The notes beneath the pieces are model-generated. The model was not told the DNA's origin and did no database searches. It saw only the letters and a list, made by a program, of their open reading frames with translations. Below, one piece after another: positions 41,665 through 50,992 of a stretch of 64,000 nucleotides of DNA; positions within the stretch are counted from its first letter, which is position 1; each line of letters starts with the position of its first letter. Source of the stretch: an uncultured Rhodoferax sp. (GTDB lineage Bacteria; Pseudomonadota; Gammaproteobacteria; Burkholderiales; Burkholderiaceae_C). The position numbers were made by a program, and so were the translations under genes. The stretch is taken from positions 8,243-72,242 of the forward strand of contig NZ_CAMIHB010000020.1 of assembly GCF_946221635.1 (NCBI RefSeq). The letters are read 5' to 3'.

Positions 41665-41692
41665 TGCCACGCTGAGTCTGCGCGCCTCACGA

Positions 41693-41759
41693 CCGTTCGC
41701 GTTGAGCCCGTCGAAACGCCCCTCCGTGGCGAGGGCTTCGACGGGCTCAGCCCGAACGG
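41693..41759. repeat. Long inverted repeat between binding-protein and permease genes
   Basis: CCGTTCG...TGAGCCCGTCGAA pairs with TTCGACGGGCTCA...CGAACGG around a loop of about 21 nt. It makes a stable hairpin in the transcript and resembles widespread proteobacterial CCGTTCGGGCTGAGC-type repeats. Confidence 0.8.
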
Positions 41760-41804
41760 GTGGGGTGTTTCTCCGGTTTCCGTCTCCGACCAACAAGGTC
41801 TCCC

Positions 41805-42719
41805 ATGAAATTAGGCTTCTCCTGGCGGGTGCTGGTGTTCATTGCACCGGCCTTGCTGATCTACGCCACCTTCAGCGCGCTGCCGCTGATCGACACCCTG
41901 CGCCTGGGCCTGTACAGCGCCGACGACACGGGTGCCCGCAGCTTTGCGGGTCTGGCCAACTACATCACCATCCTCAGCGATCCGCAGTGGTCGGCCAGTT
42001 TCTGGAATGCGATGGGAAACAACCTCAAGTTCTTCTGCATCCACATGGCGGTGCAGAACCCCGTGGGCCTGCTGCTGGCTGCCTTGCTGTCGCTGCGCAA
42101 TGTGCGCTTTGCCGCCACCTACCGCACGGTCTTCTTCCTGCCCACGCTGCTGTCGGTGGTGATCATCGGCTTTGTCTGGCAGCTCATCCTGTCGCCGCTG
42201 TGGGGCGTGTCCGAGCGCCTGCTGTCCTTCGTGGGGCTGGGGGACTGGTTTGCGCCCTGGCTGGGGTTGGAGTCGAGTGCGCTGACCACGGTGTCGCTGA
42301 TGTCGGTGTGGCAGTACATCGGGGTGCCCATGATGCTGATCTACGCCGCACTCATTGCCATCCCTGAGGACATCATCGAAGCCGCCGTGGTGGAAGGCGC
42401 ATCACCGTGGCGCATCTTCTGGCAGATCCGCCTGCCGCTGATCCTGCCCACGCTGGGGCTGGTGACCATTCTCACTTTTGTGGCCAACTTCAATGCCTTT
42501 GACCTGATCTACACCGTCAAGGGCGCCGTGGCCGGGCCCAACTACAGCACCGACATCCTGGGCACGCTGTTCTACCGGACCTTCTTTGGCTATCAGTCGC
42601 AAGTGGCCAGCCCGACCATGGGGGCGGCCGTGGCCACCATCATGTTCCTGGTGATTCTGGTCGGCGTGGCCGTGTACTTTCTCGCGGTGCAGCGCAAGCT
42701 GCAACGCTTTGCCCTGTGA
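41805..42719 (+). CDS. Sugar ABC importer permease (MalF/UgpA type)
   Basis: A 304-residue inner-membrane permease with six helices, starting LVFIAPALLIYATFSALPLIDTLRLGLY. The EAA coupling loop is EAAVVEGASPWRIFWQIRLPLILP. It forms a heterodimer with the next gene's product. The start at 41805 is chosen because the upstream frame is intergenic. Confidence 0.93.
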   Translation: MKLGFSWRVLVFIAPALLIYATFSALPLIDTLRLGLYSADDTGARSFAGLANYITILSDPQWSASFWNAMGNNLKFFCIHMAVQNPVGLLLAALLSLRNVRFAATYRTVFFLPTLLSVVIIGFVWQLILSPLWGVSERLLSFVGLGDWFAPWLGLESSALTTVSLMSVWQYIGVPMMLIYAALIAIPEDIIEAAVVEGASPWRIFWQIRLPLILPTLGLVTILTFVANFNAFDLIYTVKGAVAGPNYSTDILGTLFYRTFFGYQSQVASPTMGAAVATIMFLVILVGVAVYFLAVQRKLQRFAL

Positions 42720-42727
42720 GGTCCCGC

Positions 42728-43582
42728 ATGGCATCGACTTCCTCTTCCAAAGCCCTGCCCCTGGCGCCGAGTCGCGTCTTTGTGCATCTCACGCTGATGG
42801 CCTACCTGCTGCTGGCGCTGCTGCCCATCCTGCTGGTGTTCATGAACTCCTTCAAGAGCCGTGACGCCATCTTTAGCGACCCCTTGGCTTGGCCCACGCC
42901 CGAGACCTTCTCGCTGATCGGCTACACCAAGGTGCTGGGCCGCTCCGATGTGCTCATGTACTTCGGCAACAGCTTCATCGTCACCATCGCCTCGCTCTTC
43001 TTCATCCTGCTGTTTGGGGCCATGGCGGCCTGGGGGCTGTCGGAGTACCAGTTCAAGGGCAACCGCTGGCTCAAGTTCTTCTTTGCCTTCGGCATCATGG
43101 TGCCCATCCGCCTGGGCACGGTGTCCATCCTGCAGCTCATGGTGGAGCTGAACCTGGTGAACACGCTGACCGCGCTGGTGTTGGTCTATGTGGCACAGGG
43201 CCTGCCGCTGGCCATCATGATCCTGTCCGAATTCATGGGACAGGTGCCCGGTGAACTCAAGGACGCCGCGCGCTGTGACGGGGTGGACGAGTTCCGCATC
43301 TTCTTCCAGGTGGTGGTGCCCCTGGTGCGGCCGGCGATTGCCACGGTGGCGGTATTCACGATGGTGCCGATCTGGAACGACCTGTGGTTCCCGCTCATTC
43401 TTGCGCCCTCCGACAAGACGCAGACCATCACCTTGGGCATCCAGCAGTTCGTGGGCCAGTACGCCACCGACTGGAATGCGGTGCTGGCCTCGCTCTCACT
43501 GGCCATCGTGCCCGTGGTCACCCTCTATGCCCTTTTCTCCCGTCAACTGATTCGCGGCATCACTGCCGGCGCCGTCAAATAA
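42728..43582 (+). CDS. Sugar ABC importer permease (MalG/UgpE type)
   Basis: A 284-residue permease: LMAYLLLALLPILLVFMNSFKSRDAIF at the N-terminus, and EAA loop ELKDAARCDGVDEFRIFFQVVVPLVRPAI. It lies 8 nt after the first permease gene and 13 nt before the ATPase gene, within one operon. Confidence 0.93.
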   Translation: MASTSSSKALPLAPSRVFVHLTLMAYLLLALLPILLVFMNSFKSRDAIFSDPLAWPTPETFSLIGYTKVLGRSDVLMYFGNSFIVTIASLFFILLFGAMAAWGLSEYQFKGNRWLKFFFAFGIMVPIRLGTVSILQLMVELNLVNTLTALVLVYVAQGLPLAIMILSEFMGQVPGELKDAARCDGVDEFRIFFQVVVPLVRPAIATVAVFTMVPIWNDLWFPLILAPSDKTQTITLGIQQFVGQYATDWNAVLASLSLAIVPVVTLYALFSRQLIRGITAGAVK

Positions 43583-43595
43583 GAAGCACATCATC

Positions 43596-44738
43596 ATGGC
43601 AAGCGTATCCCTCAAGAACATCACCAAGTCCTATGGCAGCAATGCGCCCGTGCTGCATCACATCAACCTCGAGATCGAACATGGGGAGCTGGTGGTGCTG
43701 GTGGGCCCCAGCGGCTGCGGCAAGTCCACGTTGCTGCGTGTGCTCTGCGGTCTGGAAGACATCAGCAGCGGCGAGCTGCGCATCGGCGACGACCTGGTCA
43801 ACGACCTGCCACCTGCCCAACGCGGCATTGCCATGGTGTTCCAGAGCTATGCGCTCTACCCGCACATGACGGTGTACCGCAACATGGCTTTCGGTCTCAA
43901 CATCCATGGCGCCAGCAAGGTCGACATCGACCGCCGCGTGCGCGACGCCGCCAAGGTGCTGCACATTGATCATCTGCTGGAACGCCTGCCGCGCGAACTC
44001 TCGGGCGGGCAGCGCCAGCGCGTGGCGATAGGCCGTGCCATCGTGCGTGAGCCGCGCCTGTTTCTGTTCGACGAGCCGTTGTCCAATCTGGACGCAGCGC
44101 TGCGCGCCAAGACGCGCATCGAGCTGGCGCGCCTGCACCGCGACCTGGGCGCCACCATGGTTTATGTGACGCACGACCAGGTTGAGGCCATGACTTTGGG
44201 CGACAAGATCGTGGTGCTCAGCGAAGGCCATGTGCAGCAGGCTGGCACGCCGCTCACGCTGTACCAGCAACCCGCCAACCGTTTCGTGGCGACCTTCATC
44301 GGCTCGCCCACCATCAATCTGCTGCCTGCGCGCGTGATCGAGGTGTCCCAGGCCGGTGCGTACCTGCAACTGGGCAACGGCAGCAAGGTGCTGGCCACGG
44401 TGGATGCCTCGCAGCTGCAGGCCGGTGAAACGGTGGAAGTGGGCCTGCGCCCCGAGCACTGCGAGGTGTTGCCCGCAGGCGTAGCCCCAGGTCCGGATGA
44501 CACCGCGCTGGACGCCGAGATCACGCTGGTGGAACACCTGGGGGAATCCAATCTGCTGTACCTCAAGATGGACGATGGACAGGAATTGATTGTGCGTGGC
44601 GACGGCAACGCCGAAGTGCGCCTGGGTGACTCGGTCATCGTGCGAGCGGCGCCGTCGGCGCTGTACCTCTTCAAGGCCGATGGCACGGCCTGCACCCGCC
44701 TGAACCCGGGCAATATGCGCTCGGCCCACGCGCGATGA
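43596..44738 (+). CDS. Sugar ABC importer ATPase (MalK/UgpC type)
   Basis: A 380-residue ATPase: Walker A GPSGCGKST, Q-loop MVFQSYALYPHMTV, signature ELSGGQRQRVAIGRAI, Walker B LFLFDEPLSNLD, H-loop THDQVEAM. The C-terminal TOBE/regulatory domain spans about residues 240-380 (TVEVGLRPEHCEV). It ends in ATGA overlap with the kinase gene, so uptake and phosphorylation are translationally coupled. Confidence 0.95.
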   Translation: MASVSLKNITKSYGSNAPVLHHINLEIEHGELVVLVGPSGCGKSTLLRVLCGLEDISSGELRIGDDLVNDLPPAQRGIAMVFQSYALYPHMTVYRNMAFGLNIHGASKVDIDRRVRDAAKVLHIDHLLERLPRELSGGQRQRVAIGRAIVREPRLFLFDEPLSNLDAALRAKTRIELARLHRDLGATMVYVTHDQVEAMTLGDKIVVLSEGHVQQAGTPLTLYQQPANRFVATFIGSPTINLLPARVIEVSQAGAYLQLGNGSKVLATVDASQLQAGETVEVGLRPEHCEVLPAGVAPGPDDTALDAEITLVEHLGESNLLYLKMDDGQELIVRGDGNAEVRLGDSVIVRAAPSALYLFKADGTACTRLNPGNMRSAHAR

Positions 44739-45637
44739 CAGCACGCTGGAATTTCGATGCGCTGCCGGCCCATATCCACTACGCCATCGGCGTGGATGGA
44801 GGGGGCACCAGCACGCGTGCGCGGGTGCTGCACCGCAGTGGGGTGCTGGTGGGCGAAGGCAGGGCGGGCGCCTCGGGGCTGATGCAAGGCATTCCCCAGG
44901 CTTGGCGCCATGTCACGCAGGCCATTGCCAACGCGGTGGAGGGCCGGTTGCGGGCCGACTGGCCCGCGCCCAGCACGGCCAACACCGCCTTGGGCCTGGG
45001 GCTCGCAGGGGCCAACAACGCGGGCTGGAGCGCCGAGTGCCTGGCGGCCAATCCTGGCTACACGAAGTTGGTGCTGGAGTCCGATGCGCTGGTCGCCCTG
45101 CTGGGGGCGCACCAGGGAGCTGCCGGCGCCCTGGTCATCATGGGCACCGGGGCGATCGGCCTGGCTTTGCAGGCGGACGGTTTGCGGACGACCAGCGGTG
45201 GCTGGGGCTTCCCCTGCGGGGACGAGGGCAGTGGTGCCGATCTGGGGTTGCAGGCTGTCAATCTGACACAGCGTGCGGTGGATGGGCGCCACGCCCATAC
45301 GCCACTCACACGGGATGTGTATGAAACCCTGGGTGGTACGCCGGAAGCCCTGCTGGCCTGGTGCGGCGCGGCACGCCAGTTTGAGTACGCCACCCTGGCA
45401 CCCAAGGTGTTTGCCCATGCGGAGAGGGATGTCTCCGCAGACCAGATGCTGGCACGTGCGGCGCAGAGCCTGGAGTCTCTGGCGGCGGCGCTGGACCCCA
45501 CGCGAACCCTGCCGCTGGCGGTGGCGGGCAGCATTGCCCAGCGCCTGCTGCCCCGCCTGTCCCCCGCCACGGTGCGGCGCGTGGTGCCCGCCCAGGGCGA
45601 TGCCATGGATGGCGCCCTGGCTTTGTGTTTTCGATAA
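44735..45637 (+). CDS. nagK: BadF/BadG-family ATPase, likely N-acetylglucosamine kinase
   Basis: A 300-residue actin-fold kinase with phosphate-binding loop AIGVDGGGTSTRARV. LESDALVALLGAHQGAAGALVIMGTGAIG is the phosphate 2/adenosine region, and GGWGFPCGDEGSGADLGLQAV is the characteristic glycine-rich block of the GlcNAc/GlcN kinase branch of this family. Between the sugar importer and the deaminase it should phosphorylate the incoming amino sugar. Glucosamine as substrate cannot be excluded. Confidence 0.85.
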   Translation: MTARWNFDALPAHIHYAIGVDGGGTSTRARVLHRSGVLVGEGRAGASGLMQGIPQAWRHVTQAIANAVEGRLRADWPAPSTANTALGLGLAGANNAGWSAECLAANPGYTKLVLESDALVALLGAHQGAAGALVIMGTGAIGLALQADGLRTTSGGWGFPCGDEGSGADLGLQAVNLTQRAVDGRHAHTPLTRDVYETLGGTPEALLAWCGAARQFEYATLAPKVFAHAERDVSADQMLARAAQSLESLAAALDPTRTLPLAVAGSIAQRLLPRLSPATVRRVVPAQGDAMDGALALCFR

Positions 45638-45647
45638 AGGATTGCTT

Positions 45648-46670
45648 GTGAGTACCAAGATGTTGGAAGAGGCCCTGGCCTCGTCGCGCCAGGTGGCGCT
45701 GCAACTGGCGGCGGACGAAGACCGTTACGCTGCCCTGGGCGCGGCCTTGCGGGCCTTGCCGCCGCACGGGGCGGTGACGATTGCGCGCGGTAGCTCGGAC
45801 CATGCTGCGGCCTACTTCGCCTATCTGGTCATGTCGCGCACCGGGCAGCTGGTGACGTCCCTGCCCATGTCTCTGCTGACGCTGTACAAGGCGCCGTTGG
45901 CCACGCAGCGCCTGCTGGCCGTGTCGATTTCGCAGTCGGGCCGCAGCCCGGATTTGATCGAGCCCATGCAGCTGTTCGAGGCGGCGGGCGCCACCACGGT
46001 GGCCTTGGTGAATGACACCAGCTCGCCCTTGGCCGAGGCCGTGGACTGGGCCATGCCCCTGCACGCCGGTCCGGAGAAAAGCGTGGCAGCGACCAAGAGC
46101 TTTATCTGCGGTCTGGTGGCGGGCGCGCGTTTGGCCGCGCACTGGGGCGCCCATGCCGATCTGCTGCAGGGTTTGCAGAGCCTGCCCGCTGCGCTGGACG
46201 ACGCCTGCAAGCAGGACTGGAGCAGCGCGGTGGAGCCGCTGCGCACCGCCAGCAAGCTCATGGTGATTGGCCGCGGCCCGGGGCTGGCGATTGCCCAGGA
46301 AGCCGCGCTCAAATTCAAGGAGACCTGCGCCATCCAGGCGGAGGCCTTTAGCAGCGCCGAGGTCAAGCATGGCCCCATGGCGCTGGTGGACGAAAACTAC
46401 CCCATGCTGGTGTTTGCGCTGCGCGGCCCTGCGCAGCAAAGCCTTATTGACCTGGCCACCGAAATGCGCGGCCGTGGCGCCCAGGTGCTGTTGGTCGCGC
46501 CGGCGGACGTGCCGGGCCGTGACCTGACACTGGCCACCGCACCGCAGGAGGATCTGGACCCGATGACCGCCATCCAGAGTTTCTACCTGATGGTGGAAGC
46601 CGTCGCCCGCGCACGCGGGTCGGACCCGGATCAGCCACGCCACCTCTCCAAGGTCACGACCACCCGATAG
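45648..46670 (+). CDS. nagB: SIS-domain glucosamine-6-phosphate deaminase (NagB-II type)
   Basis: A 340-residue protein with two SIS domains and no glutaminase domain. Blocks are TIARGSSDHAAAYFAYLVMSR, LLAVSISQSGRSPDLIEP, ALVNDTSSPLA, and IGRGPGLAIAQEAALKFKETCAIQAEAFSSAEVKHGPMAL. This is the GlmS-like, unrelated-to-NagB deaminase that yields fructose-6-phosphate and ammonia. A GTG start at 45648 is chosen, with AAAGG 7 nt upstream; the long open frame before it belongs to the kinase region. Confidence 0.88.
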   Translation: MSTKMLEEALASSRQVALQLAADEDRYAALGAALRALPPHGAVTIARGSSDHAAAYFAYLVMSRTGQLVTSLPMSLLTLYKAPLATQRLLAVSISQSGRSPDLIEPMQLFEAAGATTVALVNDTSSPLAEAVDWAMPLHAGPEKSVAATKSFICGLVAGARLAAHWGAHADLLQGLQSLPAALDDACKQDWSSAVEPLRTASKLMVIGRGPGLAIAQEAALKFKETCAIQAEAFSSAEVKHGPMALVDENYPMLVFALRGPAQQSLIDLATEMRGRGAQVLLVAPADVPGRDLTLATAPQEDLDPMTAIQSFYLMVEAVARARGSDPDQPRHLSKVTTTR

Positions 46671-46680
46671 ACTGCGGGGC

Positions 46681-47496
46681 ATGCATTGCCAGACCCTGCT
46701 GATTGACGAAGCCCCCGCCGTGCGCCTGCAAGGCCCCGCGGGAGACAGTGTGACCGTGTTGCTCCGCGGTGGCCAGGTGATTTCCTGGGTAGATGCCGAG
46801 GGCTCGGAGCGCCTGTACTGCAGTCCCGCCTCTCCCCTGAAGGGGCCGCAGGCCGTGCGCGGCGGGGTGCCCGTGATCTTTCCGCAGTTTGCAGCGCGTG
46901 GTCCCCTCATGCGCCATGGCTGGGCACGCATGCGGGACTGGACCCTGTTGCCGGTGGACGGGTCTTCGTCTGAGCCCAGTGTTGCCTTGCAACTGCGCAA
47001 CGCGGTGGGTGACGACCCGCTGTGGCCCCACGCCTGCGTGTGCACGCTCACGGTCAGCTTGCTGCCGCAGGGCCTGCGCATGGTGCTGGCCGTGGAGAAC
47101 ACCGGGAGTACCGCGTTTTCGTTCCAGGCGGCCCTGCATAGCTACTTTGCGGTGGGTGAGGTGACCCACGCCTCGGTGATTGGTGTGTTGCCCGGTGAGG
47201 CGATCCTGCCATTGCGGGAGCCTATCGACCAGGTCTTCGAAGCGGTGGCAGCGCCGGTGGTGCTGCAGAGTCCGACGGGACGATTGCAGTTGGATCGCGT
47301 GGGTTTTGACGATGTGGTGGTGTGGAACCCCGGCCCCGACACGGTGCTGGCGGATCTGCCAGCGGACGGCTACCGTGCGTTCGTTTGTGTGGAGCCGGCT
47401 GCCGTGGCAAAGCCAGTGGCATTGGATGCCCATGCCCGGTGGGAGGGTGTCATGCGGATTTCCTACAATCGCGCCCACACTTCTTCTGAGACCTGA
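46681..47496 (+). CDS. D-hexose-6-phosphate epimerase (YeaD-like aldose 1-epimerase)
   Basis: A 271-residue galactose-mutarotase-fold protein: GGQVISWVDAEGSERLYCSP, AVRGGVPVIFPQFAARGPLMRHGWARMRDW, FQAALHSYFAVGEV, and VVVWNPGP..VLADLPADGYRAFVCVEPAAV. It interconverts anomers of hexose-6-phosphates. It is the last gene of the amino-sugar operon, 10 nt after nagB, and speeds flux of the phosphorylated sugar. Confidence 0.88.
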   Translation: MHCQTLLIDEAPAVRLQGPAGDSVTVLLRGGQVISWVDAEGSERLYCSPASPLKGPQAVRGGVPVIFPQFAARGPLMRHGWARMRDWTLLPVDGSSSEPSVALQLRNAVGDDPLWPHACVCTLTVSLLPQGLRMVLAVENTGSTAFSFQAALHSYFAVGEVTHASVIGVLPGEAILPLREPIDQVFEAVAAPVVLQSPTGRLQLDRVGFDDVVVWNPGPDTVLADLPADGYRAFVCVEPAAVAKPVALDAHARWEGVMRISYNRAHTSSET

Positions 47497-47501
47497 GCAC
47501 C

Positions 47502-48110
47502 ATGGCCGTCCACAAGCCCTCTTCCTCTGCCAAGCCCTCGCTGCGCCCCCTGCCCAATTTCATCTTTGCCAGCCGCTGGCTGCAGCTGCCGTTGTACCTG
47601 GGTCTGATCGCGGCGCAAGGCGTCTATGTCTTCCACTTCTGGGTTGAGCTGGTACACCTGCTGGAGGCGGCCTTTGGCAGCCAGACCGCACTGCAGGCGC
47701 TGGTGACCAGCATTGGCTACAAGTCTGACATCGCCGTGCCGGCGCTCAACGAAACCATCATCATGCTGGTGGTGCTGGCGTTGATCGACGTGGTGATGAT
47801 CTCCAACCTGCTCATCATGGTCATCGTGGGTGGCTACGAGACCTTTGTGAGTCGCATGGACCTGGACGGGCACCCTGACCAGCCCGAATGGCTGAGCCAC
47901 GTGAACGCCTCGGTGCTCAAGGTCAAGCTGGCGACCGCCATCATCGGCATCAGCTCCATCCACCTGCTCAAGACCTTCATCAACGCGGCCAACTACGACG
48001 TGAAGGTCCTCATGTGGCAGACCATCATCCACGTGGTGTTTCTGCTCAGCGCGCTGGCCATTGCCTACACCGACAAGCTGCTGAGCAGCAGCCACGGCAG
48101 CGAACACTAA
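47502..48110 (+). CDS. YqhA-family (UPF0114/TIGR00645) membrane protein
   Basis: A 202-residue protein with about four transmembrane helices. LPLYLGLIAAQGVYVFHFW, NETIIMLVVLALIDVVMISNLLIMVIVGGYETFVSRMD and LKVKLATAIIGISSIHLLKTFI are all highly typical of this family. The function is unknown. It begins 5 nt after the epimerase gene; this may be read-through adjacency and not a functional link. Confidence 0.9.
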   Translation: MAVHKPSSSAKPSLRPLPNFIFASRWLQLPLYLGLIAAQGVYVFHFWVELVHLLEAAFGSQTALQALVTSIGYKSDIAVPALNETIIMLVVLALIDVVMISNLLIMVIVGGYETFVSRMDLDGHPDQPEWLSHVNASVLKVKLATAIIGISSIHLLKTFINAANYDVKVLMWQTIIHVVFLLSALAIAYTDKLLSSSHGSEH

Positions 48111-48119
48111 GGGCGCTGC

Positions 48120-49061
48120 TCAGCCCGGCGGCAGATGGTCGGCATCCGGCCGCTGTGCCGGGTCCACATGGGTCATGAGGTTGAGTACGCGGTGGCGTTG
48201 CAGCACCGCAGCACGGGCCGCCACGGCGATGTTGTGGCCCTCTTCCACCGTCAGCTTGGCGTTGACTTCAATGTGGGCGTCGGCCACCACCATGTCACCC
48301 ATCTTGCGCGTGCGCACGTCGTGCACGCCAGCGACACCGGGGGTTGCCAGCAGTGTGGCGCGTATGGCCTCGACTTCCTCTTCATCCACCGCTCGGTCCA
48401 TGAGGTCGTGCAGCGCGTCCCAGCCAAAGGTCCAGCCCATTTTCCCGACCATGAAGCCGACCACCAGCGCGGCCAGCGGGTCCAGCAGGGGGTAGCCCAT
48501 GAGGTTGCCAATCAGGCCCAGACCCACCACCAGCGAGGACGCGGCATCCGACCGCGCATGCCAGGCGTTGGCCACCAGCATGCTGGATTTGACCCGCTTG
48601 GCGGCGGCCAGCATGTAGCGGAACAGCAGCTCCTTGAACACCAGGGCCGCACCAGCCACCCACAGCGCGCTGGCGTGGGCGGTTGGGATCGCCTCGGGTG
48701 TTTCGAGCTTGCCCACGGCCGACCAGACCATACCCAGGCCTACGCTCAACAGAATGACACCCAGCGCCAGTGAAGCCGCAGTCTCAAACCGGTGGTGGCC
48801 GTAGGGGTGATCGGCATCTGCATCCTTGCGGCTGAAGTGGTTGGCCACCAGCACCACAAAGTCCGACACGAGGTCTGACAGCGAATGGATGCCATCGGCC
48901 ACCAGCCCCTGGGACTTGGCCATGACGCCCACCGCGATCTGCACGGTGCTCAGGACCACATTGACCGCAACGCTGACCCAGGTGCTGCGCGAGGCCACTG
49001 CGGCGCGCTCGGCCGCACTGTGCAACGCGTGTTCGGAATCGTCTTGCTCGGTGAACTGCAT
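48120..49061 (-). CDS. Cation diffusion facilitator metal transporter
   Basis: A 313-residue proton/metal antiporter with six helices. Zinc-site pairs are ADGIHSLSDLVSD in TM2 and WHARSDAASS in TM5, and DADHPYGHHRFE is the loop motif. The cytosolic C-terminal domain has VEEGHNIAVAARAAVLQRHR. The family exports Zn, Fe, Co or Mn; the metal here is not evident. The start at 49061 omits eight doubtful upstream residues. It converges on yqhA. Confidence 0.92.
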   Translation of the reverse strand: MQFTEQDDSEHALHSAAERAAVASRSTWVSVAVNVVLSTVQIAVGVMAKSQGLVADGIHSLSDLVSDFVVLVANHFSRKDADADHPYGHHRFETAASLALGVILLSVGLGMVWSAVGKLETPEAIPTAHASALWVAGAALVFKELLFRYMLAAAKRVKSSMLVANAWHARSDAASSLVVGLGLIGNLMGYPLLDPLAALVVGFMVGKMGWTFGWDALHDLMDRAVDEEEVEAIRATLLATPGVAGVHDVRTRKMGDMVVADAHIEVNAKLTVEEGHNIAVAARAAVLQRHRVLNLMTHVDPAQRPDADHLPPG

Positions 49062-49149
49062 GGATATGAGGATGCGGGGCTTCAAGCGCGATTGTGCAGC
49101 GCTTTTGCATGCAAGCGTACAGTGCAGTGACGGTCCTTATGATGCGCGG

Positions 49150-50661
49150 ATGCTAGATGACAAAACAAATGGATGGGGCACCCTCCCAAGATCTGAGCGT
49201 GTGGCCCTCATACTGATGCTGTTGGCCTTGGCCCTGTTGCTGGGTCAGCACTGGGGCATGATGCTTTCCAACTCCGATGATCCTTGGATCATCCGATCCA
49301 GCTGGGCGATGAATCTCAAGACGGCGTCGGACCAGGGGCGTTTCTGGCTGATTCCGATTAACACCATGGCTGCTTTGCCCTACCTTGGTGGCTGGGAGGT
49401 TGCCAATGTCACCAAGATACTGGTCAATGGTTCGGTGCTCCTTGCTTTTGTTGCATTTTGCAGTCGCTTGAGCAGTCGGCTCACGGGGGTACTGGCGGGC
49501 GTGGTCTGGCTAGCCCTGATCGACGTGAGTCCGGGCTACTACAGTCCTTTCCATGGCTTTCTGATGATGTTCAATCTGCAGTTTGCCGCTTTGTTTCTCA
49601 GCTTCTACTGGTACTTGCGAGTGATCGATGGCCCGCATGCATCGCGCACGGTGGTGGGACCGTATCTCTTGTTTGCGTTTGCCTTGTTGGCCTATGAACC
49701 CATGCTGTTCTACGCAGGCGTCTACCCGGCCTTGTATGCATACAGGCACTTTGCGACGCCTACGCTGGGTTGGCGCTTGCAGCGGGATGGGTGGCCGCTC
49801 TTGATGAGCTTCCTGCGCCGCAACTGGGTGCTGCCTATAGTGGTGCTGGGCTACATCACGCTGTATTTTGCGTACCGGTATTTCCAGCCCACACCTGGCC
49901 GCAGTGTGGATGGGTCCGGTCGTTTGGTGGACATCGCATTGACGGTGTTTCGCTTCTCTGTGCATGGACTCCATGTGCAGATCAAGGCCTTGACCAACTA
50001 CGTTCCCGGTGTGAGCACGACGGAGAATCTGGTGCTAGCGCTGGTCTATGGAGTCAGCGTGGCTCTGGCAGCCTTGGTACTGTTGCCCCGTATGCAGGGC
50101 AGGCAAGCGCCCGATCGATTGCTGAGGCCTTGGAGCCTGGCAGTGATCTGCTTTTATGTGCTGTGTCCCAATTTCCTACTGGCGCTGGTGGAGGCATACC
50201 GGCGCTGGGCAGCGGAGGATCCGCACTATGTGGGCAACTACTTCAGCTCTTTTCCGCTGGCACTGTTGGTCAGCCTGGGCATGGTGTCGCTGGTAGGAGG
50301 CATCAAGGCCCGGCAGGAGAAGGTGCTGCTGGCCATGGTCGTGGTGGTATTGGCAACGTCTGCCTGCGACAACTATTTGCGCTGGAGCCAGCTGGCGCAG
50401 GCCAACCGACGTGATAGCAAGCTGTGGGTACAGGCCATGGCCCAGTTGCGGGCCCTGCCGGCCGCTCCGAACGGACGGACACAGGTGGTCTGCGGGCTGC
50501 ATGCGCCCGAAAAAGTATCGGGCGATGAGCGCTATTGGTCTGGTTACCTGAGCGAGTATCTGGGTCGCCCGATGGAGTACCGTTACAAGAATCTCAGTGG
50601 CGTGGCTTGCGATGTGCGCCTGGAGTTCAACGACTACCGTTACCCCGGTGCCAGGAGCTGA
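49150..50661 (+). CDS. Polytopic membrane protein, GtrX-like glucosyltransferase candidate
   Basis: A 503-residue integral membrane protein with around ten helices and a periplasmic C-terminal tail (SGYLSEYLGRPMEYRYKNLSG). The first loop carries SNSDDPWIIRSSWAMN, an acidic motif (DD) of the kind seen in GT-C type transferases. No family is certain. It converges directly on a minus-strand set that includes gtrA and gtrB. In those systems the third protein is a polytopic, strain-specific glucosyltransferase modifying O-antigen or teichoic-type glycans. That parallel is the basis of the call. Confidence 0.65.
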   Translation: MLDDKTNGWGTLPRSERVALILMLLALALLLGQHWGMMLSNSDDPWIIRSSWAMNLKTASDQGRFWLIPINTMAALPYLGGWEVANVTKILVNGSVLLAFVAFCSRLSSRLTGVLAGVVWLALIDVSPGYYSPFHGFLMMFNLQFAALFLSFYWYLRVIDGPHASRTVVGPYLLFAFALLAYEPMLFYAGVYPALYAYRHFATPTLGWRLQRDGWPLLMSFLRRNWVLPIVVLGYITLYFAYRYFQPTPGRSVDGSGRLVDIALTVFRFSVHGLHVQIKALTNYVPGVSTTENLVLALVYGVSVALAALVLLPRMQGRQAPDRLLRPWSLAVICFYVLCPNFLLALVEAYRRWAAEDPHYVGNYFSSFPLALLVSLGMVSLVGGIKARQEKVLLAMVVVVLATSACDNYLRWSQLAQANRRDSKLWVQAMAQLRALPAAPNGRTQVVCGLHAPEKVSGDERYWSGYLSEYLGRPMEYRYKNLSGVACDVRLEFNDYRYPGARS

Positions 50662-50991
50662 TTATTTTTTGGTCTGCAATAGGGCCAGCCGGTCACGGTA
50701 GCGTTTGAGGACCGCAGCATCCGCGTTGTGCATCTCCAGCAAGCCGATGGCCAGTCGCATCTCGCGAATGGCGAAGTCGTAGCGTTTTTCGCCTTCCCAG
50801 ATCTCGCTGGCCATATACAGTCCTTCGGGATTGTGGATGAAGGAGAGCAGATAGATCTGGTTGATGGGGGTGTCGAAGCGTTGCAGACTGTCGGTGTTGG
50901 GGGTCAGATAGGAAATCAGTCCACCAATGGCGACAACCACAACAATGACCTTGGTCACGAAACTGGTGCTTTTCGGGGCGTTCTCACTCAT
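50662..50991 (-). CDS. Small membrane-anchored hypothetical protein in the gtr cluster
   Basis: A 109-residue protein with one N-terminal helix (FVTKVIVVVVAIGGLISYL) and an exposed helical domain (EIWEGEKRYDFAIREMRLAIGLLEMHNADAAVLKRYRDRL) resembling a TPR-like hairpin. It begins one base beyond the gtrA stop region and ends exactly where the convergent large gene ends. I recognise no family. Co-transcription suggests an accessory role in glucosylation. Confidence 0.7.
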   Translation of the reverse strand: MSENAPKSTSFVTKVIVVVVAIGGLISYLTPNTDSLQRFDTPINQIYLLSFIHNPEGLYMASEIWEGEKRYDFAIREMRLAIGLLEMHNADAAVLKRYRDRLALLQTKK

Positions 50992-50992
50992 G

